A program made the translations under genes and the position numbers. From the NCBI GenBank assembly GCA_963739135.1, contig CAVTZG010000025.1:124001-188000 (forward strand): 64,000 nt of DNA, written 5' to 3'. Below the pieces are notes generated by a model. The model did not search any database, was not told where the DNA came from, and saw only the letters and a list, made by a program, of their open reading frames with translations. Shown here piece after piece: positions 8,235-16,131 of the stretch (the first letter of the stretch is position 1; the number at the start of each line of letters is the position of its first letter). The stretch is from Palsa-504 sp963739135 (GTDB lineage Bacteria; Actinomycetota; Actinomycetes; Streptosporangiales; Streptosporangiaceae).

Positions 8235-9515
8235 CTACTGGCCGATCTGCTCGATCACCGGTGACGGGAGGGGCGGCGGAGGCTCCGTACTGAACGTCGC
8301 CGCGCCGTCGAGGGCGGCCAGGGCCGGGGCGAAGCGGCCGGGGTCGTCGGCCCGCAGCTGGAGCACCGGCTGGCCTTTCGTCACCCGGTCACCCGGCTTG
8401 GCCAGGCAGATCACGCCCGCGGCCGCGCTGACCGGGTCCTCCTTACGGGCCCGGCCCGCACCGAGCCGCCAGGCGGCGGTGCCCACGGCCAGTGCGTCCA
8501 GCCGCCTCAGCCAGCCGTCGGCGGGCGCGGGCAGGACCGTCTGGACGTGCGCCGCCTGCGGCAGCGGCGCGTCCGGGTCCCCGCTCTGGGCGCGGACCAT
8601 ATCCTGGTAGGCGGCCAGGGCGCGGCCGTCGGCAATGGCGGCAGCCGGGTCCGCGTCCAGGCCGGCCAGGGCCAGCATCTGGGCGGCCAGCGCGAGCGTG
8701 ACCTCCATCAGGTCGGCCGGGCCGTGGCCGCGCAGCGCCGCCACCGACTCCTCGACCTCCACGGCGTTGCCCGCGGCCCGGCCCAGCGGGGTGTCCATCC
8801 TGGTCAGCAGGGCCCTGGTCCGGACATTGTGCTCCTCGCCCAGGGCCACCATGGTCAGCGCCAGCTCGCGGGCCCGGTCGTAGTCCTTCATGAACGCGCC
8901 GCTGCCGACCTTGACGTCCAGGACCAGCGCGCTGGTCCCCTCGGCGATCTTCTTGGACATGATCGAGCTGGCGATGAGCGGGATCGACTCGACCGTGCCG
9001 GTCACGTCCCGCAGCGCGTACAGCCTGCGGTCGGCCGGGGCCAAGCCGGAGCCGGCCGCGCAGATGACGCACCCGGTTTCTGCCAGCACGGCGATGGTCT
9101 CGGCCGGGCTCAGCGCGGTGCGGAACCCGGGGATCGCCTCCAGCTTGTCCAGCGTGCCGCCGGTGTGGCCGAGGCCGCGGCCGGAAAGCTGCGGGACGGC
9201 CGCGCCGCAGCTGGCCACCAGCGGGGCCAGGATCAGGCTGACCTTGTCGCCCACCCCGCCGGTGGAGTGCTTGTCGACGGTGGGCCGGGTCAGGGAGCTG
9301 AGGTCAAGCCGCTCGCCGGAGGCGATCATGGCCGCGGTCCAGGTCCGCAGCTCGGTGCCGTCCAGGCCCTGGAAGTAGATGGCCATCAGCAGCGCGGACA
9401 TCTGCTCGTCGGCGACCTGGCCCCGCGCGTAGGCGTCGAACAACCAGCGGATGTCGTCGTCGGACAGGCGGCCGCCGTCGCGTTTGGTCCTGATCAGCGT
9501 GACCGCATCCGTCAC
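8235..9515 (-). CDS. deoA: thymidine/pyrimidine-nucleoside phosphorylase
   Basis: Catalyses reversible phosphorolysis of thymidine (and in many Gram-positives uridine) to base plus (deoxy)ribose-1-phosphate. 426 residues, in the normal range of 430-440. Visible motifs are KRDGGRLSDDDIRWL at the N-terminus, the family signature SGRGLGHTGGTLDKLEAIPG, DKHSTGGVGDK for phosphate binding, and DVKVGSGAFMKD. The frame is open further upstream but that part is the shadow of cdd; GTG 9515 is chosen because it overlaps the cdd stop as GTGA, giving translational coupling. The C-terminal domain contains the usual barrel-sandwich segment (GDRVTKGQPVLQLRADD). Confidence 0.95.
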   Translation of the reverse strand: MTDAVTLIRTKRDGGRLSDDDIRWLFDAYARGQVADEQMSALLMAIYFQGLDGTELRTWTAAMIASGERLDLSSLTRPTVDKHSTGGVGDKVSLILAPLVASCGAAVPQLSGRGLGHTGGTLDKLEAIPGFRTALSPAETIAVLAETGCVICAAGSGLAPADRRLYALRDVTGTVESIPLIASSIMSKKIAEGTSALVLDVKVGSGAFMKDYDRARELALTMVALGEEHNVRTRALLTRMDTPLGRAAGNAVEVEESVAALRGHGPADLMEVTLALAAQMLALAGLDADPAAAIADGRALAAYQDMVRAQSGDPDAPLPQAAHVQTVLPAPADGWLRRLDALAVGTAAWRLGAGRARKEDPVSAAAGVICLAKPGDRVTKGQPVLQLRADDPGRFAPALAALDGAATFSTEPPPPLPSPVIEQIGQ

Positions 9516-10063
9516 CGCGGCTCCTGCTGCTGCGGCTCCTGCTGCTGCGGCTCCTGCTGCTGCGGCTCCTGCTGCTGCGGCTCCTGCTGCTGCGGCTCCT
9601 GCTGCTGCGGCTCCCGGCGCTCGGCCAGGTCGGTGCCGGTGAAGGCGGCCGGGAGCAGGACGTCGAGCTGGACCGGCCCGCCGTCGGTGTCGACCAGCAG
9701 CCCGGGGCCGCCGGCCTCGAGCAGCAGCTGACGGCAGCGGCCGCAGGGCAGCAGCGGAGCGCCGTCGCCGGCCACCACGGCCACGGCGACCAGCCGCGGC
9801 ACCGCCCCGGATCCGGCCGGGCCGACCTCGGGACCGGCCGCTGGGCCGCCGGTTCCCAGGGCCGCCGCGTGCAGGGCGCCGACCAGGCCGCACTCGGCGC
9901 ACAGGGTCAGGCCGTAGGAGGCGTTCTCCACATTGCAGCCGGTCACGACCCGCCCGTCGACGGCCTGGCCGGCCGCGCCGACCCGCAGTCCCGAATAGGG
10001 CGCGTAGGCCCGTGCGGCCGCCGCCACCGCGGCCGCGCGCAGGCCGGGCCAGTCGATGCTCAC
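9512..10063 (-). CDS. cdd: cytidine deaminase with (EPQQQ)6 tail
   Basis: Zinc-dependent deaminase converting cytidine and deoxycytidine to uridine forms. Core motifs are CNVENASYGLTLCAE (catalytic Glu and first zinc Cys) and PCGRCRQ (two zinc Cys). At 183 residues it is longer than the usual 130-140 because of inserted Gly/Pro/Ala loops and a C-terminal tail of six exact EPQQQ units encoded by a 15-base tandem repeat. GTG 10063 follows a -10-like TAAAGT by six bases, suggesting a leaderless transcript. It heads the cdd-deoA-add operon and its stop overlaps the deoA start. The tail is outside the known fold and probably disordered; its role is unknown. Confidence 0.94.
   Translation of the reverse strand: MSIDWPGLRAAAVAAAARAYAPYSGLRVGAAGQAVDGRVVTGCNVENASYGLTLCAECGLVGALHAAALGTGGPAAGPEVGPAGSGAVPRLVAVAVVAGDGAPLLPCGRCRQLLLEAGGPGLLVDTDGGPVQLDVLLPAAFTGTDLAERREPQQQEPQQQEPQQQEPQQQEPQQQEPQQQEPR
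9518..9607. repeat. 15-bp tandem repeat, six copies, in cdd
   Basis: Six identical units CGGCTCCTGCTGCTG lie end to end at 9518, 9533, 9548, 9563, 9578 and 9593, encoding EPQQQ on the minus strand. The unit is a multiple of three, so copy-number change would alter tail length without breaking the frame or the deoA overlap. Confidence 0.97.
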
Positions 10064-10069
10064 GGGGGC

Positions 10070-10075
10070 ACTTTA
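10070..10075 (-). promoter_or_regulatory. -10 element for leaderless cdd transcript
   Basis: TAAAGT (TANNNT type) on the minus strand ends six bases before the cdd GTG, the spacing expected when transcription starts at the initiation codon. cdd also lacks a Shine-Dalgarno sequence. No -35 hexamer was obvious. Confidence 0.4.
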
Positions 10076-10111
10076 GCGGGGAAAGGTCTGCTCGGGACCG
10101 GCGGGGTTGCG

Positions 10112-10158
10112 GGGTCCGCGTGGATAAGGCTGCAGGGTTGCCTTGTCCACGCGGACCC
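10112..10158. promoter_or_regulatory. 19-bp inverted repeat in the divergent cdd/BMP promoter region
   Basis: GGGTCCGCGTGGATAAGGC (10112-10130) pairs with 10140-10158 across a nine-base loop, with a single T-G mismatch that becomes a wobble in plus-strand RNA. It lies between divergent operons, so it is not a terminator for a neighbouring gene. It could be a large operator or a structured leader of the transporter transcript. Confidence 0.6.
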
Positions 10159-10460
10159 TTCCGTGTCACCGGTGCGACAGCGGCAGGGGGGCTGTCCGCG
10201 CCGGAGCAAGGAACATCGCCACAGACATGCCCACCCTGGCTTGGGCTACACCGGACCAGGCTCAGTTTTCGTCACGATCTTCGCCCGGGCCGACCCTGGC
10301 GGCCGGTTGGCGGCCGGTTTGGCCAGGCCGGCGCACGGCCATGGCCGGCCGGTTGATCGGCCCGCGTATCGGCCCGCGTATCGGCTTGTAGGAAGGCACC
10401 AAGACCCCTGGCGAAAACCCCGGGTATCTGTCCGAGGCCAGTAGTTCCATCATGATCGGG

Positions 10461-10489
10461 TTCCGATTCGGCAACGAGCAGGCTAGATA
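10461..10489 (+). promoter_or_regulatory. putative promoter of the nucleoside ABC operon
   Basis: TTCCGA (10461-10466) and TAGATA (10484-10489) are separated by 17 bases, a plausible -35/-10 pair about 100 bases before the BMP lipoprotein start. Upstream, 10300-10390 has a short tandem ATCGGCCCGCGT-like repeat of unknown role. Confidence 0.35.
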
Positions 10490-10595
10490 GCCGCGTGTCC
10501 CTTTCCCAGTGGAGACCACCAGGCATAACCTGCGGGACAACCCAGGACGAATGCGAGGCCAGGCGCTGCGGCGTGCTGGCCCAGTGGAGGTAAGC

Positions 10596-11738
10596 GTGAA
10601 ACACAGCGCATGGGCCACGGCGGCGCTGGCCGTGTCAGCGACGATGGTCATCGCCGCGTGCGGTAGCAGCCATAGCTCGGCCTCGTCCGGCACCAGCTCC
10701 AGCACATCGAGTTCGGCAACTAGCTCGGCGTCAACGTCAGCCAAGTTCCTTGGCTGCGTGGTCCTCGACACCGGCGGCGTCAACGACAGGTCGTTCAACG
10801 CCGCGGCATGGGCGGGCATGCAGGCGGCCGCGGCTGCCAACAGCAATATTAAGGTCACGTACCTGCAGTCGACGACGCCAGCCGACTACACGCCGAACAT
10901 CAATACGTTCATCGGCCAGAAGTGCGGCATCATCGTCACCGCGGGCTTCAATCTGGCCGCAGCGACGGAGTCCGCGGCCAAGGCGAACCCGAGCCAGAAG
11001 TTCGCGATCGTCGACTGCTCGTACGCGTCGGGGTGCCTGACCGGCACTAAGGTCACCAACATCGACCAGTTGGTGTTCAACACTGTGCAGGACGGCTTCC
11101 TTGGCGGCTATCTGGCCGCGGGCATGACCAAGACCGGCAAGGTCGCGACGTTCGGCGGGGCGGACTACCCGACCGTGACGATCTACATGGACGGCTTCTG
11201 GGACGGCGTGCAGTACTACAACCAAAAGCACGGCACGCACGTGCAGGTGCTCGGCTGGAACGAGCAGACCCAGAAGGGCTCCTTCACCGGTGACTTCACC
11301 AACCAGACCAAGGGCCAGACACTGACCCAGACGTTCATCAGCGAGGGTGCCGACATCATCTTCCCGGTCGCGGGCAACGTCGGCCTCGGCGCTGCCAAGG
11401 CCGTCCAAGATGCGGACGCCGCGGCCGGCAGCCAGAAGGTGAACATGATGTGGGTGGACCTCGACGGATGCGTCAGCGCGTCGCAGTACTGCAAGTACTT
11501 CATCACCAGCGTGGAGAAGGGCATCGTGCCCGCGGTGAAGACCGCGGTGCTGGGCACCGCCGCCGGAACCTTGACGGGCAACACGTACATCGGCACCCTG
11601 GCCAACGGCGGGGCCGTGCTCGCTCCGTTCCATCTGTGGACTGGCAAGGTCCCGGCGTCGCTGCAGTCAGAGCTCGCGCAGATAAAGGCGGGCATCATCA
11701 GCGGCGCGATCCAGACGCCGACCAAGAGCCCGGTGTAA
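10596..11738 (+). CDS. BMP-family nucleoside-binding lipoprotein
   Basis: Substrate-binding protein of a nucleoside ABC importer, anchored outside the membrane by lipidation. Signal peptide with lipobox MVIAAC (Cys about residue 22), then a Ser/Thr-rich linker and the BMP fold: VVLDTGGVNDRSFNAAAW, GKVATFGGADYPTV, DIIFPVAGNVGLGAA and MMWVDLDGC. 380 residues, typical. GTG 10596 is chosen because GGAGG lies seven bases upstream and the lipoprotein signal begins directly there. First gene of an operon with a double ATPase and two permeases; a hairpin follows its stop. Upstream regulation could involve the 19-bp inverted repeat. Confidence 0.94.
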   Translation: MKHSAWATAALAVSATMVIAACGSSHSSASSGTSSSTSSSATSSASTSAKFLGCVVLDTGGVNDRSFNAAAWAGMQAAAAANSNIKVTYLQSTTPADYTPNINTFIGQKCGIIVTAGFNLAAATESAAKANPSQKFAIVDCSYASGCLTGTKVTNIDQLVFNTVQDGFLGGYLAAGMTKTGKVATFGGADYPTVTIYMDGFWDGVQYYNQKHGTHVQVLGWNEQTQKGSFTGDFTNQTKGQTLTQTFISEGADIIFPVAGNVGLGAAKAVQDADAAAGSQKVNMMWVDLDGCVSASQYCKYFITSVEKGIVPAVKTAVLGTAAGTLTGNTYIGTLANGGAVLAPFHLWTGKVPASLQSELAQIKAGIISGAIQTPTKSPV

Positions 11739-11762
11739 GAACCTAACAGCACGGCATGACGA

Positions 11763-11802
11763 ATGTGGCAGCGGTGCGGCGTGGTGCGCATCGCTGCCAC
11801 AT
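11763..11802 (+). terminator. attenuator-like hairpin after the BMP gene
   Basis: ATGTGGCAGCGGTGCG (11763-11778) pairs with 11787-11802 with one wobble, an eight-base loop between. It starts 25 bases after the lipoprotein stop and 95 before the ATPase start, with no T tract. Such hairpins typically protect upstream mRNA or reduce read-through, so that the binding protein is made in excess of membrane components. Confidence 0.6.
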
Positions 11803-11896
11803 CGGCGTGAAAGCCGAAGGGTTCCACGTGGGGAGCGGCCGCGCCAAAATGGACGCCACGGGCATGATGGTGCGGACGCGGAACTGAAGGACGGAC

Positions 11897-13456
11897 GTGG
11901 AACTTGAGCTGAAGGGCATCACCAAGCGTTTCGGTCCGCTGGTGGCCAACGACCGGATCGATCTGTCGGTGGCCCCAGGTCAGGTGCACGCCCTGCTCGG
12001 CGAGAACGGTGCCGGCAAGACGACCTTGATGAACGTCCTGTACGGGCTGCTGCAGCCTGACGAGGGCGAGATCTTGCTCGATAACAAGGCGGTCCGGTTC
12101 CACTCCCCGAAGGATGCCATCGCCGTCGGCATCGGCATGGTGCACCAGCACTTCATGCTCGTGCCTGTTTTCACCGTCGCGGAGAACGTCACACTCGGCA
12201 TCGAGCCGACCCGCCCTTCCGGCCTGCTCGACCGGCGCAAGACCCGCCGCGAGGTGCGGGAACTGTCCCACCGGTTCGGTCTGGAGGTCGACCCGGACGC
12301 CTTGGTGGAGAACCTTCCGGTGGGCATCCAGCAGCGAGTCGAGATCGTCAAGGCACTGGTCAGGGAGGCGGCCGTGCTGATCCTCGACGAGCCGACCGCG
12401 GTGCTTACCCCGGCCGAGACCGAGGACCTATTCCGGATCATCAGGCAGCTGCAGGAGGGCGGCAGGTCCATCGTCTTCATCTCGCACAAGCTCAAAGAAG
12501 TCCAGGCGATCGCGGACACGATCACCGTGTTGCGCCGGGGAAAGGTCGTCGGCCAGCGGCCTCCTGACACCACGGAGGACGAGCTCGCCTCGCTCATGGT
12601 CGGCCGGGACGTGCAGCTGCGGGTCAGCAAGGAGGCCGCCAAGCCTGGCGACGTGGTGCTCGACGTGTCCGACCTGACCGTCGCCGATGACACCGGCCGG
12701 GTGTTGGTGAACGGGATGTCCTTCCAGGTCCGGGCGGGCGAGATCCTGGGCGTGGCGGGGGTGCAGGGCAACGGGCAGACCGAGCTGTGCGAGGCCCTGA
12801 TGGGACTGCGGCCCGCCGCGGCGGGCCTGGTGACGCTGAATGGCCGTGACCTCACCCACGCCACGCCGGCCCAGCGGCTGCGCGCCGGGATCGCCTATGT
12901 GCCCGAGGACCGGCAGGAAGACGGACTGATCGGCGAATTCTCCGTGGCCGACAACATGGTGCTCGACCAGTACAATAGGCCGCCTTTCGCCTCCGGCATC
13001 AACCTCAACCTCGGTGCGATCGCAAGCAACGCGGCCGAGCGCGTGCAGGAATTCGACGTACGCACCACCTCGGCGCAGGCACCGGTCGGCACGCTGTCCG
13101 GCGGCAACCAGCAGAAGGTCATCCTGGCCCGGGAGCTCGGGCGTGAGCACAAGGTGCTCGTGGCCAGCCAGCCCACCCGCGGGCTGGACGTGGGCTCGAT
13201 CGAGTTCGTGCATCGCCGCATCGTGGACCAGCGCGACAGGGGTATGGCTGTGCTCATCGTCTCCGCCGAACTCGACGAGATCTATGCTCTGGCGGACCGG
13301 ATCGCGGTCATGTACGAGGGCAAGATCACCGGTTTCCGGCCGCCGACGGTGCCGATGGAAGAACTCGGGCTGCTGATGGCCGGAGCAACCGACCAAGTCC
13401 CCGGGGCGGAACCCACCCCTAGCGCCCCGACGGCCATACCGGGAGCGGGACAATGA
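11897..13456 (+). CDS. nucleoside ABC transporter, double ATP-binding protein
   Basis: 519-residue ATPase with two ABC domains in one chain, as in the ribose/nucleoside (CUT2/BMP) class. Domain 1: Walker A GENGAGKTT, Q-loop VHQHFMLVP, Walker B VLILDEPTAVLTP. Domain 2 has the degenerate A-loop GVAGVQGNGQTE lacking the canonical Lys, signature LSGGNQQKVILARELG and the family's usual ASQPTRGLDVGS in place of a standard Walker B. One half is therefore expected to be catalytically weak, which is normal here. GTG 11897 follows GAAGGA. Its last four bases ATGA overlap the first permease gene. Confidence 0.95.
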   Translation: MELELKGITKRFGPLVANDRIDLSVAPGQVHALLGENGAGKTTLMNVLYGLLQPDEGEILLDNKAVRFHSPKDAIAVGIGMVHQHFMLVPVFTVAENVTLGIEPTRPSGLLDRRKTRREVRELSHRFGLEVDPDALVENLPVGIQQRVEIVKALVREAAVLILDEPTAVLTPAETEDLFRIIRQLQEGGRSIVFISHKLKEVQAIADTITVLRRGKVVGQRPPDTTEDELASLMVGRDVQLRVSKEAAKPGDVVLDVSDLTVADDTGRVLVNGMSFQVRAGEILGVAGVQGNGQTELCEALMGLRPAAAGLVTLNGRDLTHATPAQRLRAGIAYVPEDRQEDGLIGEFSVADNMVLDQYNRPPFASGINLNLGAIASNAAERVQEFDVRTTSAQAPVGTLSGGNQQKVILARELGREHKVLVASQPTRGLDVGSIEFVHRRIVDQRDRGMAVLIVSAELDEIYALADRIAVMYEGKITGFRPPTVPMEELGLLMAGATDQVPGAEPTPSAPTAIPGAGQ

Positions 13457-14769
13457 GCGACCAGGCGGGTTCCCCGGATCCAGCCACCGTGGCGAAGAAG
13501 GAAGACGAGCAGGAGTCGCACAGCTCGTTCGGCCAGGTCCTGAGGGATTCGATCCTTGAAGGTAATACGGTCACCGTCATCATCCTGGCCATCTTCACCG
13601 CGTTTGTGGTCGGCGGTCTGCTCAACGCGTTCACCAACACGACCGTGCTGCATGCCTGGAGCAACTTTTTCTCGGCTCCCGGCCACGCGATCGCGGCGGC
13701 CTGGGACACCGCGGTGGGCGCCTACGTGGAGATGTTCGAGGGATCGATCTTCAACCCGCACACGGTCGCCGCGCTGTTCCAGCAGGCCTCCTTCGCCACG
13801 GCCGTGCACGACGGGTACCTGTCCGCCGTGTTCAACCCGCTGTCGGAGACCTGCGTCCAGGCCACGCCGCTGATCCTGGCCGGGCTGGCGGTCGCGCTGC
13901 CCTATCAGGCGGGCCTGTTCAACATCGGCGCGGAGAGCCAGCTCATCGGCGGCATGATCCTGGCCACGTACCTCGGGTACGGGGTCAGCCTGCCGTTCTT
14001 CGTCCACGTCGTGGTCTGCGTGATCGGCGGCTTCGTCGGAGGCGCGGCGATCGGCTGGGTGGTCGGCGAACTCAAGGCACGGACGGGCGCGCACGAGGTC
14101 ATCGTCACGATCATGATGAACTACATCATGGCCTACTTCCTGGCCTACCTGCTCTCCTTCGGCTACCTGATGCAGCAGCCCCACACGAGCAACCTGGTCA
14201 CCTCGGCCATCGCCGGTAACGCGCACCTGCCGCTGCTGTTCGGCTCGCGCCTGCGGATCAACGCGGGCTTCCTCATTGCCCTGGCCTGCGCGGCGGGCGT
14301 GTGGTGGCTGCTGAACCGGACCACAATGGGTTTCGAGTTCCGCAGCATCGGCAAGAATCCCAGCGCCGCACGGGTGGCGGGCATGAACGTGGAGCGGAAC
14401 TGGGTGCTGGTGATGCTGATAGCCGGGGGGCTGGCCGGGCTGAGCGGTGCCACGGTCATCCAGGGCACCGACTTCTCCCTCAACTTCCAGAGCTACGGAA
14501 CCTATGGCATCGACGCCATCACGGTCGCGCTGCTCGGCCTGGGCAGGCCACTCGGGGTCGTGCTCGCGGGGCTGCTGTTCGGCGCGCTGCACGCCGGGGC
14601 GCCGCTCATGCAGGCCGTCACCGGCACTCCAGTGGACATGGTGCAGGTGCTGCAGGCGGTGATCGTCCTGTTCGTCGCGGCGCCGCCGCTGATCCGGGCC
14701 ATCTACCGGCTGCGTGCCGCCAGGGCCGGCGGTGTGGGCGGGGTTATGTCCAAAGGGTGGAACGCATGA
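13453..14769 (+). CDS. nucleoside ABC transporter permease 1
   Basis: 438-residue integral membrane protein with about ten hydrophobic segments, matching the BPL_permease family of ribose/nucleoside importers: PLSETCVQATPLILAGLAVA, FNIGAESQLIGG and FRSIGKNPSAARVAGM are conserved family blocks. A long hydrophilic N-terminus with DEQESHSS precedes the first helix (about residues 40-62), and an extended loop carries the second. Its ATG overlaps the ATPase stop, and its own stop overlaps the next permease start (ATGA), so the membrane components are translationally coupled. Confidence 0.94.
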   Translation: MSDQAGSPDPATVAKKEDEQESHSSFGQVLRDSILEGNTVTVIILAIFTAFVVGGLLNAFTNTTVLHAWSNFFSAPGHAIAAAWDTAVGAYVEMFEGSIFNPHTVAALFQQASFATAVHDGYLSAVFNPLSETCVQATPLILAGLAVALPYQAGLFNIGAESQLIGGMILATYLGYGVSLPFFVHVVVCVIGGFVGGAAIGWVVGELKARTGAHEVIVTIMMNYIMAYFLAYLLSFGYLMQQPHTSNLVTSAIAGNAHLPLLFGSRLRINAGFLIALACAAGVWWLLNRTTMGFEFRSIGKNPSAARVAGMNVERNWVLVMLIAGGLAGLSGATVIQGTDFSLNFQSYGTYGIDAITVALLGLGRPLGVVLAGLLFGALHAGAPLMQAVTGTPVDMVQVLQAVIVLFVAAPPLIRAIYRLRAARAGGVGGVMSKGWNA

Positions 14770-16061
14770 CGATCGCCAGCCACGTGCAGCCGGTGGACTT
14801 GGATTTGGCGGCCCGCGCCCCGAGCAGCGCCTTCCGGCGGTGGCTGGCGCCGGTGACATTTGCCGTGTTCGGGCTGGTGAACATCTTCGTCCTGGGGACG
14901 AACGCGCATCACGGGGACGCGACCTTCGCGTTCTCCCAGCCGTTCGCCAAGGTGACCGTGCCGAACTTCACCCTGCCTGCCGCCGCCACCTGCTACGTAT
15001 GCGGCGCGCTGACCCTCGTGATCGCCGCGCTGCGGGCTTTCCTGCCGTTCGGCACGGCGCTGAAGCGGGCGGCCATCGCGGTGGTCATCTTCTTGTTCGT
15101 CCTCGCCCTGCTGTGCTGGGCCGACGCGGGCCTGACCACGGCGTTCAACGTGGTGAACCTGCTGCAGGGCACCTTGAACCAGTCGATCCCGATCATGCTG
15201 GGTGCGCTGACCGGCGTCGTGTGCTCCCGCTCCGGGGTGATCAACGTCGGCATCGAGGGCCAGTTGCTGCTCGGCGCGTTCACCGCCGCCATCGTGGCCA
15301 GTGTCACCGGCTCGCTGTGGCTGGGACTCGTGTGCGGAGCGTTGGCTGGCTCGCTGGTCGGGGCGCTGCTCGCCGTCTTCGCCATCGGCTACCGGGTGGA
15401 CCAGGTCATCCTGGGCGTGGTGCTCAACACGCTGATCCTCGGCCTCACCGGGTACCTTTATGACGACCTCATGGTGCCCTACGCCAACACGCTGAACTCG
15501 CCGCCCACATTCTCCGCGATCAAGCTCCCGCTGCTAGGCGACATCCCGATCGTCGGCCCGGTCTTGTTCGACTCCACCATCTTCCTGTACCTCACCTACA
15601 TCGCGCTGGCCGGCGTCCAGGTCGGCCTGTTCGCGACCCGGTGGGGGCTGCGCACCCGGGCCATCGGCGAGCACCCGATAGCGGCCGACACCGTGGGCAT
15701 CCCGGTGATCGCGATGAGGTACCGCAACGTCATCGCGGCCGGCCTGATCGCGGGCATCGGCGGCGCCTACTTCACGATCGGCTCGGTCGGTTCGTTCGGC
15801 GCGGGCATGACCTCCGGTGAGGGCTACATCGCGCTCGCCGCGATGATCTTCGGGCGGTATGCGCCGTTCGGCGCGATCGCGGCCGCACTGCTGTTCGGGT
15901 TCACGACGCAACTGCAGTCGATCATGTCCACTCTCAACACGCCGATCCAGTCGAACCTGCTGCTGATGACCCCGTATATCGTCACGATCATCGTGCTCGC
16001 CGGGCTCGTCGGCAAGGTCCGCGGCCCCCGGGCCGAGGGCATCCCCTACATCAAGTCCTAA
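14766..16061 (+). CDS. nucleoside ABC transporter permease 2
   Basis: 431-residue partner permease with about ten membrane helices. Family blocks include QSIPIMLGALTGVVCSRSGV, NVGIEGQLLLGAFTAA, RAIGEHPIAADTVGI and GGAYFTIGSVGSFGAGMTSG. ATG 14766 is fixed by the ATGA overlap with permease 1; the open frame upstream is a shadow. Transport of nucleosides rather than sugars is inferred from the BMP-type binding protein and the adjacent cdd, deoA and add. It ends 70 bases before the mutase gene. Confidence 0.94.
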   Translation: MTIASHVQPVDLDLAARAPSSAFRRWLAPVTFAVFGLVNIFVLGTNAHHGDATFAFSQPFAKVTVPNFTLPAAATCYVCGALTLVIAALRAFLPFGTALKRAAIAVVIFLFVLALLCWADAGLTTAFNVVNLLQGTLNQSIPIMLGALTGVVCSRSGVINVGIEGQLLLGAFTAAIVASVTGSLWLGLVCGALAGSLVGALLAVFAIGYRVDQVILGVVLNTLILGLTGYLYDDLMVPYANTLNSPPTFSAIKLPLLGDIPIVGPVLFDSTIFLYLTYIALAGVQVGLFATRWGLRTRAIGEHPIAADTVGIPVIAMRYRNVIAAGLIAGIGGAYFTIGSVGSFGAGMTSGEGYIALAAMIFGRYAPFGAIAAALLFGFTTQLQSIMSTLNTPIQSNLLLMTPYIVTIIVLAGLVGKVRGPRAEGIPYIKS

Positions 16062-16131
16062 TTTCTTCATGCCGAACGGGCCGTGGTGCGTGCGTCCGCG
16101 GACCTGGGGCTGGTGGGGAGGGGGAGCGTGA

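Noticed and set aside
9518..9607. CRISPR-like array.
   Set aside because: The 15-bp units are directly adjacent without spacers and code for EPQQQ; it is a tandem repeat inside cdd.
7021..16086. A shared 16-base sequence CCGAACGGGCCGTGGT after the add stop (minus strand) and after the permease 2 stop (16072 onward).
   Set aside because: Both copies follow a stop and a T-rich bit, but one 16-base match in 64 kb of GC-rich DNA can occur by chance and the flanks do not match.
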